Below, piece after piece: positions 13,261-26,477 of a DNA stretch of 64,000 nt. Position 1 is the first letter of the stretch. Each line of letters begins with the position of its first letter. This DNA comes from Campylorhamphus procurvoides. Its lineage: Eukaryota > Chordata > Aves > Passeriformes > Dendrocolaptidae. The notes beneath the pieces are model-generated. The model made no database searches and was not told the DNA's origin. It worked only from the letters and a program-made list of their open reading frames with translations. The translations under genes and the position numbers were made by a program. Location: positions 6,472 through 70,471 of the forward strand of contig WBMV01007615.1 in NCBI GenBank assembly GCA_013396655.1. The letters run 5' to 3'.

Positions 13261-16200
13261 TTCCTAAGCAGTCCATTGACTTGTGAAGCCCAGCTCCCTT
13301 TGGCTCATGACCTGAGCACACACAGCTTTACTCACTACAGCCCAAACACATGATGCGTGTGGGAAGGTGGATGACAGGCAGCCCTCAGCCAGGGATGCGT
13401 AGGTGCTTTGCTGATGTCTGAGTTGTAATGCAGATAATACCATTCTATTTAACAGACAGCTAATCTTTCCTAAGTGTAGTAGGAGGATATATAGCATTCT
13501 ACTGGACTTAGAGAGATGATGCATCATCAGTGTGTTCCCACAGTCTGCTCTAACTTCTACTTTAGAGCGGGCTCTGCCACGTATACTTGAAAAATATGAA
13601 GATCACAATTGAATATAGGAAAGGTGAGAAATTCTTCTATTAGGTCACGTTTTAAAATTCACAGTGTTGCTTCATGTAGTTATGAAAGGACTTAGTTATT
13701 ACCTAAAATAGCAGATAGTTCCTGCCAGACTGTCCTTATCACGCTTCCTGTGTATCTGATCATTATATGAATGGAACTGTACCACAAGGGAAGACAACTG
13801 AGCAGACCTTCCCTTGGAAAACTATTGCCAAGGGCAGATGGGAAGTATCATACCAGCCTACACCAAAGCTGAAATCTTGCTTACAGAAAAAATATGGGGG
13901 AAAATAATTATAGAAATAGTGGTTTGTGTGCAAATTGTATCTAACACCAATTTTTTTGCAAATTAAAGATTACCTGGACGCTACAATTGAGTGTCATTTT
14001 TGAAGCCAGGAGCCCAACTCAGACAAGAGTCACCCAACTGGATTCTTGAGACCTAGGTAAGAAAGGTGCATCCCTAGAAGTGGGATAAAAGCTGGATCCA
14101 AAGCCTGTATCATGAATCCATCACAGTGAGCACTGATGTCCCAGGACACCTTTAACACCAGTCTCCTCTCCCCTCACTCTCAGTACTGGGAACAGAGATA
14201 CATTGCAGTGCTGTTTTCTCTCTGGCTCCCGTACATCAAGCACAGTAAGTCAAACAGCTTCAGATGGTGCTTGTTTTTTGTACTTAACTGAAATCATTAG
14301 GCAAATTATTTACCAGGGTGCTCAGGGATTTAGCAGTAGGATTCCCATTAATATGGTCAGACATACATGGCTAAATTCTTGGCACTAAAATTTCCCGGCA
14401 CAGTACTGCCTTAATAATCTTTTTAACTTCAATAATTTCTTCTGTCTGTACAGAGGTACTACAGACAAACTGAAGGTAAAGCTTCCAAGATTTTAGTCAC
14501 TTGAAAGTCAATATTCACTTTCTTTAGGCTCCTTAAGCCAGAAGAAATGCTGTGATATTCCATGACAAAAGGACAACATGCCAAATTAAAAGTACTGTAA
14601 TAGCTGAAACCAATTGTTATTGATCAGTGTTCTGGAGGCTGATAACTCAACTGTTCTCTGGAAATAAATTTCTACAAATTCCTCAGGAGTCAACACTGAT
14701 GCAGACACTTATTCACAGTAACAAGGGATAGCCTGTGCTGACTCAGTGTTATTCTTAATTTAAGTATGTCAGAAGGTACCAAAATACCAAACTCTAATAA
14801 AGAGGGGGATGGAGACTAGAGACATCAATATTAGTTCATGTAGTGCTAATCATAACAGAATATTTTGTCACCATAACCTAACTCAAATATGTACAGAGAT
14901 GTATATAAACACAGTCATAAAGCCACCATCAGTGAAGGTATTTGGCTTTAGTGGTGAAATTCTATGGTTTCTGTTGCCAAAGAGGGCAGACTGGATGACC
15001 CAATTCAAGCAGCTGTACATTTATCAGAAGGAAGGAACCTATTTTCATCTTATTCACATCCAGTTGCAACCTCCCTATTGCAAACACAAAGCAGGGGCAA
15101 AGCATTACCAAGTCATGACTGTCACACCTACCTGGGGAAATAACTAGATGGGCCACAGGGCAACTGACTTAGAGCATAACCCCTTTTTATGGCCAGCAGC
15201 TAAGAAATAAATACTGTATTTTTGCTTGTAAACTGAGCACATTTGGTCTGGGCTCAGTGAAAACCAATAATCCTGCAGCTTGGAACTGACATTTTTACCA
15301 AGTCACTTTTCACAGCAGAACACGACTTTCAATGGATTATTGGGGTTGTGTTTGTCTCAGCACTCTTATCTTGTTAATATCACGAGGAATTAGGGAATAT
15401 GTTTGCTAAAACTAACCCTATTCAACTGTGTGAACTTCTGGACCACACTTTGTTATCCAGCCCTGCTACCTCAGCAGTGTCCATGACTCTTCAGAATCAA
15501 GATAGTAGCTGTACAGGGTGGATCCTGCAGCTCCATACTACCTCCCTCCACGCAGGAGGATGCACCATCAGTAAACCTTACAAACATGCATATGAGGCTG
15601 CAGGACAGGGCTGGAAATCTGCAGAAAGGAAGAAAGAGGACAGGATTGCATGGATGTTTTAGGATGAAAACAATGTCTCAAAGGGAAACAATAGCTAAAG
15701 ATCCTCAGTGCACCTAAAATGCCTCCTGATTTCACAAGAGGCCATGGATAATGGAGAGAACATTGTTTGGCAAGGAACTGATGCAATAAACACCCAGTCA
15801 TTTTCTTTGTTGGGTATCCAGCTGGACACCATGACCAGAAAACCTGACTACATCATGTAAATGTGCTGTGTTTTTACCTTCCAAGGGAGATTAGTTTCTA
15901 TTAGATTACAAGTTAATTAACAATAAATGTAGTTTATTGTTACTACAATTGTTTCCAATTTGCAAAACATTGCACACCATCAAAACAATTTCTTTATTTT
16001 AAGGTGACATTTTTACTCCTTTATGAAATCTATAATTTTAAACTATTTTGGAGAGCTACACAACAAATTGATTTAGTACACTAAACACTGGAGAATCTGA
16101 CCATGACTGAATAGAAATCCAACCACAAATTAACTATTCAGAAAAAGTGATTAGCAAATAACAAAGGACAGAATAAAAAAGAAATGGTGTTCTACACCAA

Positions 16201-19200
16201 TTTTCAATTTATACAGAATTAAGTTCTATTGAAGTAGTTAAAAAGAAAGAATGTTTTCAGGAGCAAGCACCTTGGATCAAAGATCAATGCACAAGAAAAC
16301 AAATTGCCTCAGAGTGTGGTAACAGTTTAATAGAATAATTTTACAGCTAGCAAGCCATATTGTGAAAGAAAAGTGATTTAAAAAGATGAACTTGATAAAA
16401 GTGCCTTTCAGATTGCCTCACAAGCACTCAATCTTTGGTGACTTAACCAAAACACATGCTCAAAGAATTATGAGTTCTACATCTCTGGCATCTCTAAGGC
16501 AGATCTAGCTGCTATCTACAGTGTCACATGGGAGAAAGATGGGATTCAAGAGGTATGCACACACTTACATATAAAAGCCGAAATCAGCCTCTCACTCTAT
16601 AACATGCTACATTAGACTGTATATTAAAGCTACCACCTAGGCCTGACGAAAATTAAGGTCCCAGAGTGCTAACTGCTGCATAAATAAACAGCTCCACTGA
16701 CTTGCAACAAAGGATGGAAAACAAATATTAGGGCTCTGACTCACACACAGATGGCAAATGACTGGAGTGATGTGCCTTTGAGTCAGCTCTTACCTGCTTC
16801 AGCTCCATTTAGCTTGTGGCTACAGAATTGTCATCATCAATAGCTTGGGCTAAACCACCTCAGCATGGTCCAGCGCAGCTGAGGCACCACATACAAAACT
16901 CCCGTTTTCCTAACATCCCTCCTTGGGAAGGCTGCTAAATACAGGCAAAAGACACAGCCCTGAATGTAATTCTCAAATTTCCTCTGGTTTAGAAGTGGCA
17001 AACTGGGTCACAGAGAGACAATAGTTTTCTCAGGGACATGTAGGTACAACTAGAAAGCTAAAGTTGTATTTGCAGGATCAGCAAATCTTTTGGAGAAGCC
17101 CATCCAATAGATGAGGTAACCAAAACTCAGTGACTTGAAGGGGTCTGCCAGGCTATATGAACACCAAGTTTTACACTGGGTATAATGACTCCAGATTTTG
17201 TGGTTTGCCACTGCTTGTAGCAAATACTGGTTGGTCCCTGCTGATACATCAAGATAACAATTGAGTTGTGCTCAAGTAAGACAACTCTCAGTCCCCTGTA
17301 AGCAGCCAGGAAAATGAAGTCCCTCTGGAACTGCAGCGGGCATTTATAAGCTCAGGAACATAAAGGAGAGATGTAAAGCAAACTAACTACGTTCAGTGGG
17401 GGCTTTTTGGATCTGGATTCTGAGTTACAAAATAGATTGGGAATGGCTGTTTATTGTCAAGCCTCCAAAAGGAGATTGAGGGCAAAGGAGAAACAAGGAT
17501 GTTGCTATTATTTACGTTGCTTGAGCACTGGCCATTGGAAATGCATTTCTCATTCAGTGATTAACAGTCATCCAGCACAAAGAGCAAATAAAAACCTTGT
17601 CTAATTCAGTCAATCCCATTCTCTCTGCCCTTGCTGCATTAAATCACATGAAACTGGCTGTTTTATTTACTATTGCTTCCTAATATCATTGCTGTGATGT
17701 CATGTTTCAAAATTAGAAATAATTAACAAAGCAGAAGAGATCTTTAACTAAAGTTCTTTGCTCTTGAAAATCGATAACTTTAGGCTTCATTTAGCTCCCT
17801 GTAGGTAGATTCACATCCCTGCACAGATGAAGTTACCAAAATCAATAGAGCTTTGCAAAGGCACAGGGGGTCAGTCTGTGCAGAGCTCCTCTGACTTCAT
17901 GAGCAAAGCACTCGCTGCTGGGTCCAAGCTTCCATCTGCATTTGGGTTTATAAAGGTTTCTCAGCTCTAGAATACACTGTGAAAGCCCTTGATTAAGTCA
18001 TTATGATGCATAATTCCCTGGCATGCCAAGAATCTAGTCCCAAATTGATACAAAGGCAAGTCTGCTAAGGATGAATGGGTATTCTGGGGTTTTATTGTGA
18101 AAACTCAGAATTACATGCACTGAACTGCAGGCATGGAGTTTGCTCACTGTTAGACAGCCATTAGAATGCCTCACAGATTAAACGCAATCACCCTCACTGT
18201 TGCCTAATGAAAGACTATCGCGGTCCCAGTCCTGCTGTTTCATGAGGCCAGTGGGGTTTGTGTTGGCTCAGTACTTCTCCCCACGCTCAGGGAGCTGGGG
18301 CAGGACACTCCTCCTGGCTTGGATGGGTGAATTCCCAGCACAGGACAACCACTACTCCCGGCTGGGGCATTTCGGTGTTGCTTTATTGCCTCCAACAGCT
18401 GTCACAAATAAGTAAATGCCTTGCATTGAAGTTGTTTGAAAGGGTCTGAAAGAATTCAGCTTTCTGAAGGACAGGGCATTTTAGGGCCTGAGCAGGCACT
18501 GGTATCAGCATCGTTACTAAGACTCTTACAGGCTTAATTCCCTGGATGAACCTGGGCTCCATACACAGCCATGGCAATGAAGATGGACAAATTCAATTCA
18601 GAGCACAGAGCACTGTAAAGGTCCATCACTAAAAAAAATGAGCTCAAAAGCAAATTTCTTTATGCAAGAATGGCTGCAAGTTTGGATAACTAGTCATGGT
18701 CGCATCAGCTTCCTTCACACTTACTTAACAGGACATCATTTCACTTAAAAAGATTGAGGAGACAGTATTACATGCTCAGACAGCACAGCGATGACTGTGG
18801 TATAAATACCTGGGGAGACAGATTAGTTTGCTATTTCTGCTCACAGCCTTCTCCTAGGAGCAAAGAAATGCCATCTCAGCATGCTTTTTCTGAGGATCAG
18901 AAAATCATAATAAACACAAGGATATACCATGGGAGTTACAGCTAATTTCTTGCTATAATTTGCAGCAATTTACACATAATCATTTGAAAATACTGCACAG
19001 TGCCAACTGCCAAGTGTCTGCTGAGATGGTGCAAATCAAGAGAATGAGAAATGCAGTTAGTGCTGAAGAACCCTCCAGAAGGGTCATTTGGGATCTCAGG
19101 TTCACAAGTTCTTCCTTGCAGTTGAATAATGCAGGAGATTTTATTCTACCATATGGAGCCCAGTTTCTTAGATTATAGGTGAATGGAAAGAGCTTCACAC

Positions 19201-19279
19201 CAACTGCTTTTAGACTTCAGAAAAGTCCTACCAAACAGCAATGTAGTGTGTGTATTTCTCTTTCTTTTACATGAAGGGC

Positions 19280-19311
19280 TTTTTTTTTTTTTTACATTAC
19301 TTAAAAAAAAA
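19280..19311. repeat. Inverted homopolymer (poly-T then poly-A)
   Basis: Fourteen T are followed by a short spacer (acattact) and then nine A, giving a perfect A:T stem with a small loop. It is probably low-complexity slippage; a hairpin is possible in single-stranded DNA or RNA. Confidence 0.7.
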
Positions 19312-20133
19312 GAAAAAAGAAGCTGCAAACAGTAGGCACTAGCACCACAACATTTTCATGCAAATATACATTTGAGAAGGTAATAAAACAGTAGTAAAAC
19401 TACTGAATTAGGGTTCAGAAATGTGTTTTAATATCGATATTTATTTCATGCATATGGAAATTACTGAAACAACATTACACATTCATTTCCTTAATCATAA
19501 TTTCTATACAAAGATCCAGATTGATTACAGAAGAGCAAAATATCTACATAGTGTACATTTGTATTTTTGTTCATTTTATAACTCAAAAAAATTCAAAACA
19601 ATTTGAAAGGGGAATAAAAATTAATGTGCCCCCAGACTGGAACCCTGCCTGTAAAACAAAGATGAGTTATGAACCTCTATGAAGAGGGATTTATAGTAGA
19701 AACACAGACAGGGTCATCAACACAGCAGATATGGAAAAAGGGAAGTGAAAGGATTCATTAAAAGAATGCATTATCTTCAAAAGGAAATATGTTTAATCTC
19801 TGAATCACTAACACTTGACCCAGGGCAAAGGTTACTCATAGTACCAGGAGCAGATACAGCTTTAACTTCAACAAAGGAGAAGTACAGGAGCAGATGCAGG
19901 GCTGAGTTAAAAGGGAGAGGTACGGAAGCAAGCCCACTCCTGGGAGGGCTGATGTAGATGACTGGAAAGCTCCGAGGAACCCAGGTAACTTGTAACTGGT
20001 AAAGTGAGCTTGAATTTTCAAGTAACTTATTTTAAAAACATGAGATACATAAGGTTCTATTGGAAAATCAAATAGCAATGAATGTAAAAGCATGCCTAAC
20101 TTTAAACTGTTAGTAACTCTAATGAATAGCTAC

Positions 20134-20245
20134 CTTTTTGTGGGGTTTTTTGGTTTGGTTTGTTTTTTGGTTGGTTTTTTTTGTTTGTTTGGTTTGGTTG
20201 CTTTGGGTTTTTTTTGGTTTTTTTTGGTTTGGTTTTGAGGTTTTT
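20134..20245. repeat. T/G-rich low-complexity tract, (TTTGG)n-like
   Basis: About 110 bases consist almost only of T and G, in irregular units such as TTTGG, TTTTTTGG and TTTG. The complementary strand is A/C only. It has no coding meaning. A shorter tract of the same type occurs in MTHFS intron 2 near 37207-37262. Confidence 0.85.
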
Positions 20246-21668
20246 CCCCAGAAGGCACCAAAAGGAGCTGGGCACCTAGGTCTTACCCAAGCTCAGTGGC
20301 AACTCTTTTCCTAAATCTGGTTCATATTTTAGAGCTGTCATCCAGTGGGACTCTGTGTGCTAAGCAAGGCTCAGATATGTCACTGAAATGCTGTCTCACA
20401 AAATTTTCAGTATCACTACCATTTAAAGTACTCTTAGGTGTTGAATGCCTGTGTCTCCTGACAGCATTATCTCTTTGGAAGACATAGATCTGAACCAAAG
20501 CTGCAGAACAATCACAAATGGACTATGCACATGTTCATATTGCACATGCTGTAGGAAAATGAACCAATGCACAAGACCATCCCTGACTTGTGGGTACAGA
20601 GGACACACAGAGTTTTGGTTATAATTTTGAGGTGCAAGCTCTTGCCTTCTTATTTCATGAATACTCACAAGCAGATTTTTTTCTCCCCTCCTTCTGGGAG
20701 CATGTATTTTCAGCCATGAAGCTGACTTCAGTGTTTCTGCTGGCATCTGCAAGATCTTGCTAAGCTGCTATCAAGACTTTACTTGTTCATGCTCCATTGT
20801 CTGGGAAGCTTAGGGACCCTTCTGTTTCTGTGGCTTATTGCTGACAACTATGACTTTTTGTTCAAATTCTCCTAATCCCGGATAAACATTTGGAAAGGCT
20901 TATGAGAATGTAGAACATGTGTCTGCACACATGCACATGGTGACACATGACACACACATAGTGGAGCAGTGTTTGTCTGCCTCCTTGACTCATGACAATG
21001 ACTGAACCTGGGATCTAAGAGAAAACAGGTTCTGACTTGGAATGAGTTACCAGGGGAAGTGATGAGGCAGCAGCTGAACCCTGAGTAACACAGCCAAACC
21101 TGGCCATTCCTACAGTTCCCTCATGTCTCTCGAGTGCTACAGAGGAGTCACAAGGGGAACTGAATGGCCACCTTCTCATGCTTGAGCAATGGAGAACCAT
21201 GGTGTGCATCTCCATTTGATCCATCCTCCCAGCAAAATACCAGCATGGTATTTTGTGAGCAGGACAGAGCTTCTGCTGTATTGCTCAGCCCTCAGTCATT
21301 CTAGATGGCACCACAGCTCAGCAGTAAGCTGGAGTAGCTTAGTTTATGTTGGGGACAACTTTGGCTTTCCAGTTATCCCAGAATATCTCAGTTGACCCAG
21401 AAGATGCAAAACCAGCTGCATCCTTCCATCTTTCCTGGACCTTGTCTTCAATGCATCTCTGACACATAGAATGTAAGCTGGATCAAAGTCTGTGTTTCAA
21501 TTGCCACCAAATTTGAGATCCAGGATCCTGATATTTTGTCTCTATCCCAGAAACATTAGGAGATGGTCTGAAGTAGTTTAAAATGAAACTGCTCCCAAAA
21601 CTTTTTATGGAAGTGACTTTTCCAAGCTTTGGACAGGAGACTGTGGTGCTTCCCAGCAGACTGAATTC

Positions 21669-22235
21669 ATAGACTCATAGAATCAGAATGGCCTGAGCTG
21701 GAAGGGACATTAAAGATCATCCAGGGACATCTTTCATTAGACCAGGTTGCTCAGAGCCCCATTCAGCCTGGCCTTGAACAGTTCCAGGGATGGCGCATGC
21801 ACAGCTTCTCTGGGCAACCTGTCCAGTGCCTCTCCACCCTTACAGGGAAGAATTTTTTCCTAATACCTAATCTAAATCCACCCTCATTCAGTTTGAAGCC
21901 ATCCCCTTTGTCCTGTCTGAGCCCTTGTAAATAGTCTCTCTCCATCTTTCTTGTTGGTACCATCAGGCACTGGAAGGCTTACACCACCTTCTCTTCTCCA
22001 GGCCAAATAAACCAAATCTCTCAGGGTGTCCTCATAGGAGAGGTTCTCCACCCATTTAATAAACTTGGTGGCCTCCTCTGGACTTGCTCCAACAGGTCGG
22101 TGCTGTTCCTGTGCTGGGGCCCCCAGAGCCGGATGCATCACTGCAGGTGGGGTCTCACCAGAGCAGAGCAGAGGGGGAGAATCCCCTCCCTCGACGTGCT
22201 GCCCGCTCTGCTTTGGGTGCACAGCTGGCTTTTCA
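21669..22235 (-). mobile_element. CR1 LINE 3'-end copy, about 565 bp
   Basis: On the - strand this is a 5'-truncated CR1. The left edge carries the inverted terminal octamer repeats (CATAGACTCATAGAATCAGAAT) followed by the conserved GCCTGAGCTGGAAGGGA block, and the interior holds typical avian CR1 3' sequence (the GGGCAACCTGTCCAGTGCCTC and GGTCTCACCAGAGCAGAGCAG segments). It is the longest transposon fragment in the window. A 112-codon - strand frame inside it is element-derived, not a host gene. The right boundary is approximate because the sequence fades into the adjoining CpG-rich DNA. Confidence 0.92.
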
Positions 22236-22259
22236 CACCACCCTTTATTAATTTAGATC

Positions 22260-22530
22260 ACTAGCGGGGCTGAGTCCCAGTCCTCTCGTGGCTGAGCTCT
22301 TTGCCGCACAGAGAACCCCAAAGCCCCGGACTGGAGGTGCTGGGATGCTCCGGGGATGCGCCGCTCCCTCCCCGCTGCAGCGCGGCCGGCTGCGACTAGA
22401 TGTCAGCACTCCACTGGGCAACGCGCCTGTGCGAGCACGGCGAGTGCCACCCGAGCATCGTTTACAGCAAAAGACACGGGAAATGAAGTCACCAGAGCCT
22501 CACGAAGGTTCGTATCAGCGCTGTGCAGGA
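22260..22530. promoter_or_regulatory. Orphan CpG island between the left edge and BCL2A1
   Basis: Roughly 23 CpGs fall in 270 bases, including clusters such as GATGCGCCGCTCC and GCGCGGCCGGCTGCG, while flanking DNA is CpG-poor. It sits about 3.5 kb upstream of the BCL2A1 start codon, immediately beside the 5' side of a truncated - strand CR1. No gene starting here is recognisable; an 87-codon + strand frame (22288-22551) has no known similarity. It could be an alternative or lncRNA promoter, an enhancer-type island, or a remnant of GC-rich inserted DNA. Composition is observed, function is not known. Confidence 0.6.
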
Positions 22531-25500
22531 CAGCTGGAAAGATACAAGTGAACTGAGCCGTTCTTCTGCAATGAAATCCAATACCACACATACAAAAAAA
22601 ACACCCCGGTTTGGTCATCAAAAAGGGAAGAAAAGCAGAAAAAGAAAATCTGCAATAATTTTCTCAAGGCCTCAGACTGTTCTTCCAGGCAAAGATCACA
22701 GTTCCCACAATCACCTGGAACCGGAACAACTCTGGCAAGGCAGATGCAGCATGAATAGCTCAACAAAGCTTTTGTCATTTGGCTTGGTTTTGTCTCGAAT
22801 GCAATGAGATAACATCGTCTCTCACAAGTCAATTTTATGAGGATCTGTCAACTCAGTCCCCATCTGTTCTGGAAAAATAAGCCTTTTTCAGGTTAGGGTA
22901 GGATGTATAGTCAAGTCCACAGGGCACAGATTTAAATTAAAGTATTTGAAGCCCCATTCTATTGCCAAGTAGTGAGGGGAGGGTTTGCATTTGAGCTTTC
23001 ATGTCCACCTGGTTTCTGTTTCAAGCCTTTTATCAACATTTAACACTTCGAGTACATTCAGCAAAGAGGAGCAGTGCAATGTATGAGAATTCAGTCTATG
23101 CAGCACTGGGGAGACAGAGCAGGTAGGAAGAAAGTAGAATTTCACTTACAACTACAAAATGTCAATAAAGTCTGGTAGAAGAAAGGAAGGTACTGACTAA
23201 TGTAGAAAATGAGAATGGCATTAGAGTGGTGTGATACAGGAAAGAGATCCCAAAGCTGATTTCTTAAGAGTGTTCAGAGTTGACCATTATCACTTGGGGG
23301 TATGGGGCTGAGCACTCTGGTCTGACTATTTCTGTGTGTACAAATAAACTGTCACTGCTACTGAACATCCAACACTTGGAACTGCATCCTCCACTGCATG
23401 TTATTGAAAAAGAAATGTGTGTAACACCAAAGGAGAGAGACCTGGAGCGTTTTCAACAGCTGCATGCTGAGCTCTGGTCACCAGTGTCACAGCTGGTTGT
23501 TAGAGATGTCTGCTTAGAGCTGCCACCCCCTTCTGGGAGCTGAGCCCTGAGCTTCACCTCACAGACTTTTAAGAGCTCAAGAGACTCTTAGTAGCAGCAT
23601 TTGCACCAAAATTGCCAAGGTATTAACACTTATTGCATCACCCACCTCAGAATTCTAAATGCTCCACTAATGAAGAAATACCTGCTTCTGCCTGTGCTCT
23701 GCCACTGTGAACAGTGAAGAAAACAAAATTGGTCTCCTTATGTATTGTTCACTGTTCTATATTCAACTATTACTTAAATCCTCAAAGAATACATAAAGCT
23801 TTTCATAAATCAATTACTGAGAAAGTCAGGAGTGATCTACAACTTCACAAACTGTTCTACATAGAAAGAAGATACTTGTCACGTCTGCTCAAGTACCTCT
23901 CTCATCCCTGTTTGCAGCAACTGACAGAAGGGGAACTGGGTGGGTAGAGCAATATCCCAGAAATTCCTGCCCAGTTGGGAAGAGTTAGGGACTGTCATAT
24001 CCTTTTGTTTGTTTGTTTGTATTCCTCATAAAACACTGGCAGTTTGCTGAAATCACTGAACGTAATAAAGGCAAAGTCAGCCTAACAGCTCTGCCAAGGC
24101 AGCAGCTGCAGGTATTGGATAGAGGACACCTCTGAACTTTCAAAATGAGCTTTGGTAAGAATTTGTGTGCATGAAAGAGGGGAGATCCAGCTTCCCATCC
24201 CCAGCCCATTGCCATTCTTGGCATCACATCCTTCCCTGGAGGTAACATCTAACATGAGAGTTTTTCAGCTCACATTGCCCTCCTAGACTCATTCTCTCCC
24301 AAAGGTGAACACAGCACCAAGCTGCCTCTTTCTTTGCTTTCAGAAGAGAGTGAGGGAAATATTTTCCTGCATCACAGAAGTGACTGATGCTGTGCTGTGC
24401 TGGTGATAGCTTGGGGTTTTCAAACCCCACTGTGCATGGAAGATAGTACTGTGTTATTTTCAGCCAGAATCACCACATACAGAAGAAAAAACCTGATGAA
24501 GGAAATGGATGCTACCCTTGTCTACTCAATGGGTTTCTGTAAAAACTGGTGTCAGAGCAGCAGCACATACGTTTTGTGGGGCTATCCAGGGTTAGCAATG
24601 AATTGACACCAGAGCTGTGTCACAGTCCAGACATCCAGACATGCTTTGCTCCAGTGTAATTAGGTGCCAGTGGTACCCTGACAGCTGAGACTGGAGCCCT
24701 GTGCTGGCCACCAGGCATGTGGCTTTGCTTTTCTTCCATAGATCTGAGCATTAGGGAGTGCCCAGGATTGGAAACAGGCTCACAGCCATGTCTGGGGTAA
24801 AGTAAACCTGTTGGTGTGGGGGGCTGGCAGTACCTTTTGCTTTCAGAGAAGGAAGAAGAGTGAATGATAGGTGGGGAAGAAGTAGAGGGATAAAGAAAAG
24901 GGGATGGAGAAAGAGAGGTATCTCCAGACATCAAACTGCTTTCTGCTCTGAAGCTTTTGCAATGGGATGAGGTTCTCTACAGACACATCCTGACTCTTTA
25001 GCAAGATCAGGTTGCCTCAGGAGAATAGGTTTGTAAGGAAAAAGCTGGCTAGATACCCCTACCTCTTCTCCTAAAAATAATGGCTTCACAGAAAATTGGA
25101 ATCTAAAAACAATTGTAGGTATCATGATACTTCTTTGTAATCTGTCTGAAAGCTTTGGGTGGTATCAAACATCATTGGCTTGCTCCTGTATCTTCCATCT
25201 CATGTTCCAAAATGTTGACTGCATTAGCATTGTCTTTTTTACTAATAATATCTTTTACAGCAGAACTCCCCATGGGGAAAGAAATCTTTGAAGCTACCCA
25301 TTCAAATCTTCAAAGAAGGACCTTGAAGAGCACTCACAGAGAGGGTGTGGGAAAGTCTGGAACAGGGGATAATGCTATAAAGCTGGCTTTCCCCTTTGTC
25401 CATCCATACTTGTACCACTGTTGTATTTCCACTTTTTGCAGTTATATAAAACTCTCTGAGTGATTCTTCAGTCCTGTTAGAAATGTCTACCAGTTTCTTA

Positions 25501-25646
25501 AAATAGTTGTGACCAGAAATAACCCATAAACCTACAATACAGAATGCAGCCTTAACCCCAGCAGTGAGAAGACTGGGTTGGGAAGAAATGGGCGTGCTGA
25601 GGGGGCTGCATGGCCCAACAGCATGCACTTTTTAGGCATGTTTTTT
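22531..25646. other. Intergenic DNA upstream of BCL2A1
   Basis: No exon or RNA gene is recognised. Open frames are short and unrelated to known proteins. The stretch may hold BCL2A1 enhancers, but nothing in the sequence alone identifies one. Confidence 0.55.
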
Positions 25647-25725
25647 CAAGCCTAATGCCTAACTTTTGCTAGCATGCACCATTCTCAGTGCAAGCCAAAT
25701 GCCAAACCTTTGCTAGTAGCACATA
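25647..25725. repeat. Imperfect tandem duplication, about 44-bp period
   Basis: CAAGCCTAATGCCTAAC followed by TTTTGCTAG (from 25647) recurs 44 bases later as CAAGCCAAATGCCAAAC followed by CTTTGCTAG (from 25691). It is a diverged local duplication about 350 bases upstream of the BCL2A1 start codon. Confidence 0.7.
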
Positions 25726-25924
25726 GCAAAAAGTCCCTAGGAAATGCCAATCTATACTGCTAAAGAATCTGGTAAAATCTGGTAGATTTTAGTTGTGGAA
25801 TCACACTATTTAGAGAAATGGTAAATCACTCAAGAAGACATATTTTATGCCCTTTGAGCAGACACTTTTTCTTTCATTTCCTCTACGACATATTCCCCAA
25901 CCCACACCATTAAGTCAGTAGCTT

Positions 25925-26057
25925 TACAGGAAATTCTGTGGTAAAAGCAGAAAGATTCCATCAAAACCAGACGATAAAAAGTCGTGTGCATGTCCTGTGG
26001 CTGCTCATTACCAACCCTGATTAAGAGCTGTGCACTGCTCTCTGCATTTTGTCTTGA
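25925..26057 (+). promoter_or_regulatory. BCL2A1: Putative BCL2A1 core promoter and short 5'UTR
   Basis: A TATA-like GATAAAAAG lies at 25973-25981; transcription would then begin about 25-30 bases downstream, near 26005, giving a 5'UTR of about 50 bases. A GGAAATTC core at 25929-25936 is a partial match to a kappaB site, of interest because BCL2A1 is a known NF-kappaB target in mammals. There is no CpG island, which fits an inducible, tissue-restricted gene. The start-codon context is only moderate (T at -3, G at +4). The assignments are inferred from position. Confidence 0.4.
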
Positions 26058-26477
26058 ATGGAAACTGCTGAGTTCTATTACGTTTATTACTTAGCTCAAG
26101 ATTATCTGCAATATGTGCTCCAGGAATCACACCTCGCACCAGCCCAAACCAGGGTGGCTCATGTCTTGCGAAGCATTGCATCTTCACTGCAAGATCAAAC
26201 CGAGGAGGCTCTCGGACCACTCTTGGACAGGATTGACATCACCTCTGTAGCTGTTGCCAAGAGAATCTTCAATGGTGTCATGGAAGAAAAGTTTGCTGAT
26301 GGAAATACTAACTGGGGACGAATTATGACCATATTTACCTTTGGAGGTCTTCTCACTAAGAAGCTTCAAGAGCATGGAGTTCAGCTGACTGCAGAGGAGA
26401 AGGAGCAGATCTCTTATTTCATCACAGAGTACATCATAAACAACAAAGCCGAATGGATAGATGCGAATGGTGGCTGG
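26058..26477 (+). CDS. BCL2A1: BCL2A1 coding exon 1 (codons 1-140)
   Basis: The exon opens with the ATG at 26058 and ends GGCTGG/GTGAGT, a strong donor, at 26477/26478. It carries the BH4-like, BH3, BH1 and first half of BH2 segments. If the donor is ignored the frame runs 22 further codons to 26546, a non-conserved read-through tail that would lack the rest of BH2 and the C-terminal helix. Confidence 0.96.

Larger units (their letters stand above)
13261..21660. other. Intergenic DNA, no gene recognised
   Basis: There is no recognisable exon, RNA gene or long open frame. Only low-complexity features are evident: an inverted homopolymer near 19280-19311 and a T/G-rich tract near 20134-20245, listed separately. 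Confidence 0.6.

Noticed and set aside
21884..22222. 112-codon - strand frame
   Set aside because: It lies entirely inside the 3' region of a truncated CR1 copy and is element sequence, not a host gene.
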